Of a stretch of 13,885 nt of DNA, positions 5,127-13,324 are shown piece after piece; the first letter of the stretch is position 1; each line of letters starts with the position of its first letter. The position numbers were made by a program, and so were the translations under genes. This DNA comes from DAOPZC01 sp035353175 (lineage in GTDB: Bacteria > Verrucomicrobiota > Kiritimatiellia > RFP12 > UBA1067). The stretch is taken from contig DAOPZC010000088.1 of assembly GCA_035353175.1 (NCBI GenBank), positions 1-13,885 of the forward strand, given 5' to 3'. The notes under the pieces were generated by a model that was not told the origin of the DNA, did not search any database, and saw only the letters and a program-made list of their open reading frames with translations.

Positions 5127-8107
5127 ATGTCTGGGTTCCGGTCATTTTGCGGGTGGGCGATCGCGGCGTGGGCGCTGCTGGGCGGCGCGGGCCTCTGGGC
5201 CAAGAACGCGGCGACGGATGCCTATGCCCTCAAGCTGTGGACCGTGGAGGACCGGCTGCCGGGCAGTCCGGTGGTCGGTGTGACGCAGGCCTCTGACGGC
5301 TACCTGTGGCTGGTGACGCGCGTCCAGTTGATTCGCTTCAACGGCGTGGAGTTCGCCGAAATCGCTGTGCCGGAGAGCGTGGGGCAGCAGACCGGGGCCT
5401 TTGCCGGCGTGTTCTGCGGGCAGGCGAAGGGCGTGTGGGTTTACGGGCCGGCGGGCGTGGCGCGGTATCTCGCGGGCCAGTGGCAAGTCTGGCCCGCGGC
5501 CTCGCCGTCGGGGGTGGTGGGCCGCGTGCTGGGCATGGTGGAGACGCCGGACGGCGTGGTCCGGGCCTATGCCGAGCGAGGCCTGCTGGAGGCGGTGACC
5601 GCCGCCGACGACCTCACCACGCAGTTCTCCGTGAAGCTCTGTCCCGTGCCGCCGGATGACCGGGCGACGCTGGGTGCCGTGACCGATGCGGCGTCCGACA
5701 TGGCCGGGCGCATCTGGATGACCGCCTGGAACGGCCTCGTGGAATACGCGGCCGGGCGGTTCGATGACCAGAGCATGCGCCTGCCGGATTTTCTGGTGGA
5801 GGCCGCGGACGGCGTTTACGCCGGGCGTTCCGGCCGGCTCTGGGTGTATGGCCCGAACGGGGTCGCGTTCCGAGAGAAAAACATCTGGACCCCCATCGGT
5901 TTTCCCGAGAATGCCGGCATGGCCACGGTGATGCTGGAGGTGTCCGACGGCTCGCTGTGGATCGGCAACCCGACGGGCATGTTCCGCTGGCAGTCGGGGG
6001 TCTGGCAGCGCATCGCGGAACAAGACACGCCCGGCAGCCTCTCCGTCAACACGCTGATCGAAGACCGCGACGGTACCCTCTGGGCCGCGTGCGACGGCGG
6101 CCTGCTGCGCATCCGCAAGAAGACCGTGGGCACGCTGTGGGCAGAGGGCGCGGCGACCGCCGGAACGGCCTATGCGCTGTGGCGCACGCCCGAGGGCGGC
6201 GCGTGGGTGGGGCTCAAGGGCCGTGCCGTGCGGCTGACGGCCGAGGACGGGCGGTTGTTGCAGACGCTTTATCTCGACACCGATGTGCCGGTCAGCGCGC
6301 TGCTGCAGGACTCCTCCGGGCGCGTGTGGCTGGGGACCTTGGGCGGCGGGCTCTTCATGTATCAGGGCGGCGCGCTGACGCTGGTGACCCAGAGCGACTA
6401 CAGCTTGCCGGTGGTGCATACGGTGTATGCCCTGTTCGAAGATCCGAAGCAGGGGATCTTGGTCGGCACGCCGCAGGGATTGATGCAGATCGCGGCGAGC
6501 GGCGAACTCGCGCCGGCGACGGTGTACGGCACGCGGGTCGGCGAGCCCGTCCACGCGTTGTGCCGGGACGCGGACGGCGCGCTCTGGGTGTGCAGCGAAC
6601 GGCTGGGCATTCTCGGCCTGCATCCCGACGGGAGCAAGCGGGTCATCAACCGCGAGGCCGGCCTCACCGGATATCCGCGCGTGATGTGCCGCGATTCCAA
6701 CGGGAATTTCTGGGTGGGCACCACCGCAGGGCTTTTCGGCGTGACCCCGGAGGCGGTGGTCCCCATGGGCCGGCAGACCGGGGTGTTCGACGACGCCGTG
6801 CTGCAGATCGCGGAAGACGCGTCCAAGCGGCTGTGGCTGGGCACGACGCGGGGGTTGCTGTGCGTGTACATGGAAGACCTCGAACAGCTGTTGCGCGCGC
6901 CGCAGCCGGAAGAGTCCGTGGCGATCCGCATGCTGCATCTGGGCGTTTCCGACGGTCTTCCCGGCGAGCGCTGCATGGGTGGCGCGGCGGCGACCGGCGC
7001 GCCCAAGAAGGGCCGCATCTGGTTCCCGTTTGAGAACGGCGTGGCCGTGGTGGATCCGCGCCGCGCCGAGTTCTCCGGCCGGCCTCCCGCCGTGGCGGTC
7101 GAGCGGGTTCTGGTCAATGGCAAAACGGTTCTGGACAACACGGAGCGGGTTCTTTCCGACGTCGCGTTTGCGCCGGGCGCGAGGAACATCGCGTTCCATT
7201 TTGCGGCGCTTTCGCCGGGCGCGCCCGACTCGGTGCGCTTCCGGTTCCGGGTCGAGGGGCTGCGCAAGGGGTGGTCGCCCGTGCAGGCGGATCGCGTGGC
7301 GGCGTTCGAATGGCTGCCGCCGGGCGAGTACGCCCTGAAGGTGATCGCCGAGGCGGGCGGGATCTGGAACATGGCCGAAACCGCCTTCGCGTTCGAGGTG
7401 AAGGCGCACTTCTGGCAGACGGTCTGGTTCTATCTGGTGCTGGCCGTGGTGCTGGCGGCGGCCGTGTTCCTGATCGCGCGCTGGATGCTCTGGCACCGCT
7501 ACCAGCTGCAGATGGCGGTCCTCAAGCGCGAGGAAGCGCTGGCGAACGAGCGCGCCCGCATCTCGCGCGACATCCACGACGATCTTGGCAACGGCCTTTC
7601 GGTGGTGGCCACGTTGAGCGAGCTGGCCCACAACGACGTGGAGAAGGGCACGGTCCACAAGCGGCTCGACCAGATCTACGACGTGGCCAACGAGTTGGCG
7701 CGGAACGTGGACGAGATCGTCTGGGCGGTGAACCCCGCGAACGACGGCTGGGAGCCATTCATCAGCTACTTCGAGCAGTACACGGAGTACTTCTTGGGCA
7801 ACTCCGGGCTGCGGTTCCATTTCTCGCGCCCGGCGGATCTGGTGGGACGCCCCATCGCCTCCAAGACGCGCCACCATCTGCTTCTGTCGGTGCGCGAGGC
7901 GGTGGGTAACGTGCTCAAGCACGCCGCGGCCAAGCAGGTGAAGATCGGCATGCGCCTCGACGGTAAGGTCCTGGAAGTGTGTGTCGGGGACGACGGCGTC
8001 GGGTTCGATACCAGCCGACGTGCGGGGGTCGGCCACGACGGCCTCGGCAACATGGCCCGCCGCATGAAAGAGGCGGGCGGCACGCTGACCATTACGAGCG
8101 CTCTCGG
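5127..8107 (+). CDS. Two-component-regulator-propeller sensor histidine kinase, 3' end in gap
   Basis: Large membrane sensor kinase, 993 residues visible. A signal peptide (1-25, cut after L-W-A) leads to at least 13 propeller blades with the pattern G-x-L-W-x-G-T-x-x-G-L, fitting two seven-bladed periplasmic propellers. A Y_Y_Y domain follows (about 687-757), then one membrane helix (about 767-789). The kinase has phospho-acceptor His817 in a HisKA_3 H-box (D-I-H-D-D-L-G-N-G-L). Its ATPase has an N-box (E-A-V-G-N, Asn928), a G1 box D-D-G-V-G-F at 955-960 and G-x-x-G-L-G-N-M after it. The family senses extracellular ligands, in some members glycans, and normally signals to a NarL/LuxR-type regulator; none is visible here. 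The gene starts 18 bp after dus without a clear ribosome site. It runs into the N-run at 8108, and a likely tail, V-T-V-L-stop, lies at 8210-8224. Confidence 0.93.
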
Positions 8108-8207
8108 NNNNNNNNNNNNNNNNNNNNNNNNNNNNNNNNNNNNNNNNNNNNNNNNNNNNNNNNNNNNNNNNNNNNNNNNNNNNNNNNNNNNNNNNNNNNN
8201 NNNNNNN
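8108..8207. other. Assembly gap (100 N) within the kinase 3' end
   Basis: Exactly 100 N, the usual placeholder for a gap of unknown size. It interrupts the HATPase domain just after T-S-A-L-G. The true length may be very different; see the finding on the right flank. Confidence 0.95.
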
Positions 8208-8230
8208 CCGTAACGGTTTTGTGAATCGCA

Positions 8231-8259
8231 TGGTCAGCGGCGGGCCGCTTTGGTATTCT
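8231..8259 (+). promoter_or_regulatory. Candidate promoter upstream of sppA
   Basis: TGGTCA (8231-8236, four of six matches to TTGACA), a 17-base spacer, then TATTCT (8254-8259, four of six matches to TATAAT) with TG-G before it (8251-8253), an extended -10. Transcription would start near 8266 and give a leader of about 25 bases that includes the ribosome site AAAGGTGG (8281-8288). The dus candidate shares the TGGTA core. Identified by eye. Confidence 0.5.
8236..8249. other. Dyad AGCGGC-GG-GCCGCT in the sppA promoter spacer
   Basis: A perfect 6+2+6 inverted repeat sits between the candidate -35 and -10 and is followed by TTT. As DNA it could be an operator. As RNA (5-bp stem, 4-base loop) it could be a weak terminator of the kinase transcript. 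Short GC-rich dyads are common in such DNA, so weight is low. Confidence 0.3.
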
Positions 8260-8291
8260 AACGGCGTCATTTTTAACCCCAAAGGTGGTGT

Positions 8292-9347
8292 ATGTCTGAT
8301 AATCAGGAAAACACGAGAAAAGGCCGCGGGTGCGGGTTCGGCTGCGCGCTGATGATCGGCCTGCTCGTCGGGATCGGCCTGCTGGTGACGGTGGTGCTGA
8401 TGAGCAGCGTGGGGCTGTTGAGCCTGCCGCAGGAGCAGCAGATCGCGGGGCTGTTCCACAAGGGCCATTGCGCCGGCGAGATGGGGGAAGACGAGTCCCC
8501 GTACATGATCGAGACCTGGTCGTCCGGACACGGCGACGTGAAGGTGGTGCGGATACCCGTCTCGGGCATGATCATGCTGGGCGAGTCCTCCTGGTACGCG
8601 GGGAACGCGAACACCGTTCTGCGCTCCATCCGGCGGGCCACGCACGACCCGGAGGTGGAGGGCCTGATCCTCGAGATCAACAGCGGGGGCGGCGGCATCA
8701 CGGACAGCGATGTCCTTTACAAGGCGCTGCTGGACTTCAAATCGTCCCAGAAGGGACGCGTGATCGTCTCTGTCATGGGGGATATGGCGGCCTCGGGCGC
8801 CTACTACATCGCGCTGGCGTCCGACTACATCATGGCGCACCCCACCACGCTCACCGGCTCGATCGGCGTGATCATGCAGTCGTACAACTTCAAGGAGCTG
8901 GCCGCGAAGCTCGGGGTGCAGGACGTGACCATCAAGTCCGGCGCGAACAAGGACCTGCTGAACCCGTTCCAGGACGTCAAGCCGGAGCAGAAGGAGATAT
9001 TGCAGAAGGTCATCTCGGCCATGCACGACCGGTTCGTGACGCTGGTCGCTGAGAACCGCAAGCTGCCGAAAGAGACCGTGCTGCCGCTGGCCGACGGCCG
9101 CGTCTTTCTTGCCGGGGAAGCCGTCACAAACAAGCTGATCGACGGAATCGGCTACAACGAGGATGCGCAGGCCAAGATCGCCGAGTTGCTGGAGACGGGC
9201 GGCGTCAAGGTCTACCGGTACGACGAGCAGGTGACGCTGATGGACCTGTTCACCTCCAGCCCCGGGATCGGCATGCGTTTCGACCTCAACCGGTTCATGC
9301 ACGAAAGCGCGCAGGGCGCGCGGCTCATGTTCCATTGGACATGGTGA
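8292..9347 (+). CDS. sppA: SppA-type signal peptide peptidase (S49 family), membrane-anchored
   Basis: Serine/lysine protease that degrades cleaved signal peptides or membrane protein fragments on the periplasmic face. The 351 residues match the short, single-domain (B. subtilis-type) SppA, not the double-length E. coli enzyme. The N-terminus is cytoplasmic and basic, with one membrane helix at about 18-44. The S49 domain follows: strand-loop N-S-G-G-G-G at 130-135, nucleophile Ser168 in D-M-A-A-S-G-A-Y-Y, T-G-S-I-G-V at 188-193 and general base Lys220 in G-A-N-K-D. The Ser-Lys distance of 52 equals that of B. subtilis SppA (Ser147/Lys199). The usual proline in N-S-P-G-G is glycine here. ATG 8292 is preceded by AAAGGTGG with short spacing. 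The stop is 13 bp before the murC start, so it probably shares a transcript with the cell-wall cluster. Confidence 0.94.
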   Translation: MSDNQENTRKGRGCGFGCALMIGLLVGIGLLVTVVLMSSVGLLSLPQEQQIAGLFHKGHCAGEMGEDESPYMIETWSSGHGDVKVVRIPVSGMIMLGESSWYAGNANTVLRSIRRATHDPEVEGLILEINSGGGGITDSDVLYKALLDFKSSQKGRVIVSVMGDMAASGAYYIALASDYIMAHPTTLTGSIGVIMQSYNFKELAAKLGVQDVTIKSGANKDLLNPFQDVKPEQKEILQKVISAMHDRFVTLVAENRKLPKETVLPLADGRVFLAGEAVTNKLIDGIGYNEDAQAKIAELLETGGVKVYRYDEQVTLMDLFTSSPGIGMRFDLNRFMHESAQGARLMFHWTW

Positions 9348-9360
9348 TACGGATAAGAAG

Positions 9361-10909
9361 GTGAAACCGGAGACTGACATTTGGGACGGACCCGGGCGTG
9401 TCCACATGCAGGGCATCTGCGGCGTGGGCATGGCGGGCGTGGCCTATCTTCTTGCGAAGCGCGGCTGGCGGGTGAGCGGGTGTGACGCGCACGTGAACGC
9501 GTTGGCGCCGTGGCTGCACGCGGCGGGCATACCGGTCGTGGAAGGACACGATCCCGCGCACGTCGCGGACTCCGACCGGGTGATCGTGACGCCGGCGGTG
9601 CCGGCGTCGGACCCGGAGCTGGGCGCGGCCCGCGCCCGGGGCTTGCCGGTGTTCCGCCGGGGCGAGGTTCTGGCCGCCCTGCTGTCGCGGAGCCGCGGCG
9701 TGGCGGTGTGCGGGGCGCACGGCAAAACCACGACGAGCTGTTTCACGACGCGGCTCCTGCAGGAGTTGGGCGCGGCTCCCGGCTGGTGCATCGGCGGCGT
9801 GACACAACGCTTGGGCGGCGTGGCGGGCGGCGGGCCCGGGGACCTGCTGGTGGCGGAGGCGGACGAGAGCGACGGCACGCTGGCGCTGTATCATCCGGCG
9901 GTCACCGTGCTCAACAACATCGATCTGGATCACCTGGAGCATTTCGACGGCGAGGCCGCGCTGCTTGCCTGCTTCCGCCAGGCCGTGGCGCAGACGCGCG
10001 AGGGCGTGGCGGTCTGCCGGGATAACGTGCGCGCCTGGGGCGTGGCGCAGACCGCCGCTGTCCCGGTCCTGAGCTTCGGCTTTTCCGAAGCGGCCGCGCT
10101 GCGGGCGACGGACGTGCGCGTGGACGCGGCGTCGGTTTCGTTCGGCATCGTCTATCGGGGCGAGGCGTGGGACCGCGTGACGCTGGGCGTCTCGGGCCGG
10201 CACAACGTCCTGAACGCGCTGGGCGCGTCCGCGGCGGCGCTGCTGCTGGGCTTCGAGCCCGGCCTTGTGTTCGGCGCGTTGGCGCGGGCCTGCGGGGAAT
10301 TGCCGGGGCGGCGCTTCGAGACGGTGGCGGAGATCCCCGGCATCCGGTTTGTCGCCGATTACGCGCATCATCCCGCGGAGCTGAAAGCGGCGGTGGAGAT
10401 GGCGCGGGAGCAGAAGCCCGAGCGGCTGATCGTCGTGTTTCAGCCGCACCGCTACACGCGCACGCTGGCCTTGGGGCCGGAGTTCCCGCCCGCTTTCGCG
10501 GCGGCGGACGAGGTGATCCTCCTGCCGGTGTATGCCGCCTCCGAGGCGGTGATTGAGGGCGGGGACATTTGCGACCTGTACGATTGGTTCAGGCGGGCGG
10601 AGGACGGAGAGCGGAAGGCGGAGGAGGGCCCGCGGGTAAAGCTGGCGCGGTCGCGGGAAGAGGTGTGGGGCTATTTGCGGCAGACGGTCCGGCCCGGCGA
10701 CCTGGTGCTGATCGCGGGCGCGGGCGATGTGATCGAGCTGTCGCGGCTGATCCAGGCGGACGTGGCGCGCGGCTGGCCTGCGCGGAAAGATCCGGAGGAC
10801 TTTGAGGCGGCGCTGCGGCAGATCCCCGGCGTGCGGGTGGACGCCTTTGGCGCGCTGTCGAAATGGTCGTTTTTCGGGACCGGCGGATGGGCGCGCTGGC
10901 GCGTGGAGG
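9361..10909 (+). CDS. murC: UDP-N-acetylmuramate-L-alanine ligase (MurC) continuing into MurB N-terminus, cut by gap
   Basis: MurC adds L-Ala to UDP-MurNAc in the cytoplasm with ATP. Motifs, in 516 visible residues: nucleotide-binding G-I-C-G-V-G-M-A-G at 18-26, ATP loop G-A-H-G-K-T-T-T at 118-125, E-A-D-E-S-D at 166-171, N-I-D-L-D-H at 186-191, S-G-R-H-N-V-L-N at 278-285, D-Y-A-H-H-P at 333-338, Q-P-H-R-Y-T-R at 361-367 and the usual MurC end G-A-G-D-V-I at 453-458. The frame does not stop there. Residues about 478-516 run on as a MurB N-terminus, with L-S-K-W-S-F-F-G-T-G-G at 499-509 matching the MurB substrate/FAD entry motif. The other MurB part follows the gap, so this is a MurC-MurB fusion. 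The GTG start at 9361 overlaps its purine-rich ribosome site (AAGAAGG); an internal ATG at 9406 would also keep the catalytic core. Confidence 0.93.
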
Positions 10910-11009
10910 NNNNNNNNNNNNNNNNNNNNNNNNNNNNNNNNNNNNNNNNNNNNNNNNNNNNNNNNNNNNNNNNNNNNNNNNNNNNNNNNNNNNNNNNNNN
11001 NNNNNNNNN
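10910..11009. other. Assembly gap (100 N) within the MurB domain
   Basis: A 100-N placeholder. One base of a codon precedes it and two bases of a codon follow it if MurB is intact, so the real gap should be a multiple of three; 100 is not. Compared with B. subtilis MurB, about 95 residues (roughly 285 bases) of the FAD-binding domain are missing. Confidence 0.95.
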
Positions 11010-11503
11010 TGGCGATGAACGCGGGGGCGCACGGCGGCGAGATCGGCGCGCGCGCGGCGTGGATTCGCTGTTTGAATCCGGATGGTAAAGTCACTATACT
11101 CACCGCTGTTGAATGTGGATTCGCTTACCGGCATTGCGCGGGGCTTCAGCGGCGGGTGGCGCTGGCTTGCGGCTTGCGGCTGGAGCGGTCGGAAACGCAG
11201 GCGGTCCATGCGCGGAGGCTGGCGGTGCGGGCCAAGCGGATCCCGCTGGCGGGGCTGCGGACCGAAGGGTCGGTTTTCCGGAACCCCGCCGGGAATTCCG
11301 CGGGCCGGCTGCTCGATCAGGCCGGCTGCAAAGAAATGCGGATCGGCGGCGCGCGGGTGACGGATTTCCACGCCAACATTGTGGCGGTGGAGTGCCCGGC
11401 TACGGCGTCGGACGTTTTGGCGCTGGTGATGCGGATGCGGAACCGGGTGGCGCTGGATTGCGGTGTGACGCTGATCCCCGAGATCAGCGGTTTGGATTTT
11501 TGA
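11010..11503 (+). CDS. murB: UDP-N-acetylenolpyruvoylglucosamine reductase (MurB) C-terminal part, 5' in gap
   Basis: MurB reduces UDP-GlcNAc-enolpyruvate to UDP-MurNAc with FAD and NADPH, one step before MurC. About 163 residues follow the gap. They start with A-M-N-A-G-A-H-G-G-E-I-G, the end of the FAD-binding domain. Next is F-A-Y-R, the substrate-contacting Tyr-Arg motif. Then come G-S-V-F-R-N-P with the serine that protonates the intermediate, A-G-x-L-L-D-Q-A-G and I-G-G-A-x-V-x-D-F-H-A-N. A glutamate near the C-terminus (I-P-E-I) completes the active site. The length from M-N-A-G to the end is close to that of B. subtilis MurB, and no type I loop is evident. This is most likely the second half of the reading frame that starts at 9361 as MurC. 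The stop is 16 bp before ddl. Confidence 0.93.
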
Positions 11504-11519
11504 AAAGGTAGGCACAGAG

Positions 11520-12419
11520 ATGATGAAACGTGTTGCGGTGGTGATGGGCGGAACGTCGAGTGAGCGCGAGGTCTCGCTCCGGTCGGGCGCAGCGGTGGTG
11601 GAGGGGCTGAAGGAGGCCGGTTACGACGCGGTGCCGGTCGTGCTGGACGAGAACCGCCTTGACCGTCTGCCGGCCGGCGTGGAGGTCGCCTTCCTCGCGC
11701 TGCACGGCGGCTACGGCGAGAACGGCGGCGTGCAGGCGGATCTGGACAAGCTGGGGATTCCCTACACGGGGCCGGGCGCGGCGGCGAGCAGGGTCACCAT
11801 CGACAAGATCGCGACCAAGCGGGTGCTGGATGCGGCGGGCGTGCCGACCGCGCCGTACGAAGTGCTGCCCCGCGGCAAGGATGCGACGGCGCTGCCGCTG
11901 CCCGTGGTGGTGAAGCCGCCGCGCGACGGGTCGAGCGTGGGCATTTCGAAGGTGACCGAGCCGGGACAGTGGGCCGCGGCGCTGAAGGCGGCGCGAGAGG
12001 CCGATCCCCAGGGCGAGGTGCTGGTCGAGACGTATATTCCCGGCCGCGAGTGGACCGTCGGCGTGGTCGGAAACCAGGCGTTGCCGGTGGTCGAGATCCA
12101 GGCGCCGAACGGCTGGTACGGCTACACGGAGAAGTATACCAAGGGCGTGACGCAGTATGTGTTTCCCGAGGGCGTCGAGGACGCCCCGCTCGTGGCGCAG
12201 TGCCAGATCCTCGCGGTGCTGGCGTTCCAGGCGGTGGGCTGCCGCGGGGTGAGCCGGATCGATTTCAGGGTCACGCCGGACGGCCGGCCCTATGTGCTGG
12301 AGATCAACACGATCCCGGGCTTCACGGCGACGAGTCTGCTGCCGAAGGCCGCGGCGAAGGCCGGCCTTTCGTTCAGCGCGCTGTGCGCCAAGCTGCTGGA
12401 GACCGCAGCCTGCGGGTGA
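11520..12419 (+). CDS. ddl: D-alanine-D-alanine ligase
   Basis: ATP-grasp enzyme that makes the D-Ala-D-Ala dipeptide for MurF. The 299 residues are close to the compact DdlB type (about 306). Motifs: G-G-T-S-S-E-R-E-V-S-L at 10-20 (Glu16 binds the first D-Ala), A-L-H-G-G-Y-G-E-N-G at 60-69, Y-T-G at 82-84, K-P-P-R-D-G-S-S-V-G-I at 132-142, E-W-T-V-G at 177-181, and metal ligands Asp248, Glu261 and Asn263 before P-G-F-T. The omega loop reads W-Y-G-Y-T-E-K-Y (199-206). Tyr202 aligns with E. coli DdlB Tyr216, which marks D-Ala rather than D-lactate ligases, so no depsipeptide or vancomycin-resistance type is suggested. Two consecutive ATG codons (11520 and 11523) are possible starts. An AAAAGG/GTAGG purine stretch lies upstream at 11503-11512. 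It is placed as in a standard dcw cluster. Confidence 0.96.
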   Translation: MMKRVAVVMGGTSSEREVSLRSGAAVVEGLKEAGYDAVPVVLDENRLDRLPAGVEVAFLALHGGYGENGGVQADLDKLGIPYTGPGAAASRVTIDKIATKRVLDAAGVPTAPYEVLPRGKDATALPLPVVVKPPRDGSSVGISKVTEPGQWAAALKAAREADPQGEVLVETYIPGREWTVGVVGNQALPVVEIQAPNGWYGYTEKYTKGVTQYVFPEGVEDAPLVAQCQILAVLAFQAVGCRGVSRIDFRVTPDGRPYVLEINTIPGFTATSLLPKAAAKAGLSFSALCAKLLETAACG

Positions 12420-12432
12420 GACGGACGGGTGA

Positions 12433-13305
12433 ATGATGAAGTGGGACTTTTTCAAAAGGAACAAGAATCGGCCCAGCCGCCTCGCCTCGGGTAGCCGTCG
12501 CGTGACCGGCGTGGTGACCGATCTGCCGGTCGGGCTGAAGGCCGCGATGGCGTGCCTGGCCGGCCTCCTGACGGTGGCCATCGGCGGATGGGGCGGATGG
12601 ACGCTGTTCAACGCGTACTACTTTCACGCCCGGTCGCTGTTCGTGCTGAGCGACCTGCGCAACAACGTGACGATCACGACCGGCAAAACGCTGACGCCCG
12701 ACCTGGTCTGCGAGGTGCTGGAGCTCCGCGAGGGGATCAACCTTTTCTCCATCCCCATCGCGCAGAAGCGCCGCGAGCTGCTGGAGCAGGCCCCGAACAT
12801 CCGCGACATCACGATTGTGCGGCGCATGCCGGACAAAATGAACATCACGATCATCGAGCGCGAGCCGATCGCCCGCGTCGGGTCGAACGGGCGCGTGGTT
12901 GACGATGAGGGCGTGGTGTTCATCCGCTATGCGGGCACGGGCGGCCTGCCGATGATTAAAGGCTCCGACGAGCTGGCGCAGCTCAAGCCGGGCGACCATT
13001 TGCGCGGCAATGCGATGGCGGCGGTCCGGCTGGTGAACAACGCCTTGCGCCCGGAGTGCCGCCTCCGCTTGCTGGCGCTGGACACGACCAAAGAGGATTA
13101 TCTGATGCTGACCTTCTCCGATTACCGGCAAGCGAAGTTTGCCTGGGAGGGCATGGAGGACGACGAGAAGGACACGACGGCCCGGATGCAGCGGCATTTC
13201 GATCGGCTTGCGCAGGCGATGGACAGCAAGATCGGGCATTCCCGCCTGACGTGGGACGCAACGCAACCCGACCGGATTTTCGCGATGCCGGTCGGGGTTC
13301 AATAA
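12433..13305 (+). CDS. ftsQ: Cell division protein FtsQ/DivIB
   Basis: Bitopic divisome protein that links early and late division proteins, partnering FtsB and FtsL in the periplasm. The 290 residues comprise a basic cytoplasmic tail (1-30), one membrane helix at about 35-58, a POTRA domain at about 69-147 (F-V-L-S-D-L-R-N, then G-x-N-L-F-S-I at 101-107 and R-R-M-P-D-K-M at 130-136, ending E-R-E-P-I-A at 142-147) and a beta domain starting with S-N-G-R-V-V-D-D-E-G-V-V-F (151-163). FtsQ is poorly conserved in sequence, so the call rests on this domain order together with the position between ddl and ftsA. Two consecutive ATG codons (12433 and 12436) are possible starts, 13-16 bases after the ddl stop, with only a weak ribosome site. 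Confidence 0.9.
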   Translation: MMKWDFFKRNKNRPSRLASGSRRVTGVVTDLPVGLKAAMACLAGLLTVAIGGWGGWTLFNAYYFHARSLFVLSDLRNNVTITTGKTLTPDLVCEVLELREGINLFSIPIAQKRRELLEQAPNIRDITIVRRMPDKMNITIIEREPIARVGSNGRVVDDEGVVFIRYAGTGGLPMIKGSDELAQLKPGDHLRGNAMAAVRLVNNALRPECRLRLLALDTTKEDYLMLTFSDYRQAKFAWEGMEDDEKDTTARMQRHFDRLAQAMDSKIGHSRLTWDATQPDRIFAMPVGVQ

Positions 13306-13324
13306 GGCGAAGAAACGAGGGCTT

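Noticed and set aside
8208..8213. Kinase ending with Pro-stop (TAA at 8211) just after the gap
   Set aside because: This depends on the gap being exactly 100 bases (0-frame), which is a placeholder. The V-T-V-L-stop frame fits the ATPase domain end better.
5142..9431. Very long open frame on the - strand (about 1429 codons) opposite the kinase, sppA and murC
   Set aside because: It crosses the N-run, runs antisense to three well-recognised genes, and is Arg/His/Pro/Ala-rich low-information sequence. In high-GC DNA the frame opposite a real gene is often open.
11082..11360. Separate small + strand frame inside the MurB region
   Set aside because: Gly/Trp/Arg-rich shadow overlapping the MurB frame, which carries the catalytic motifs.
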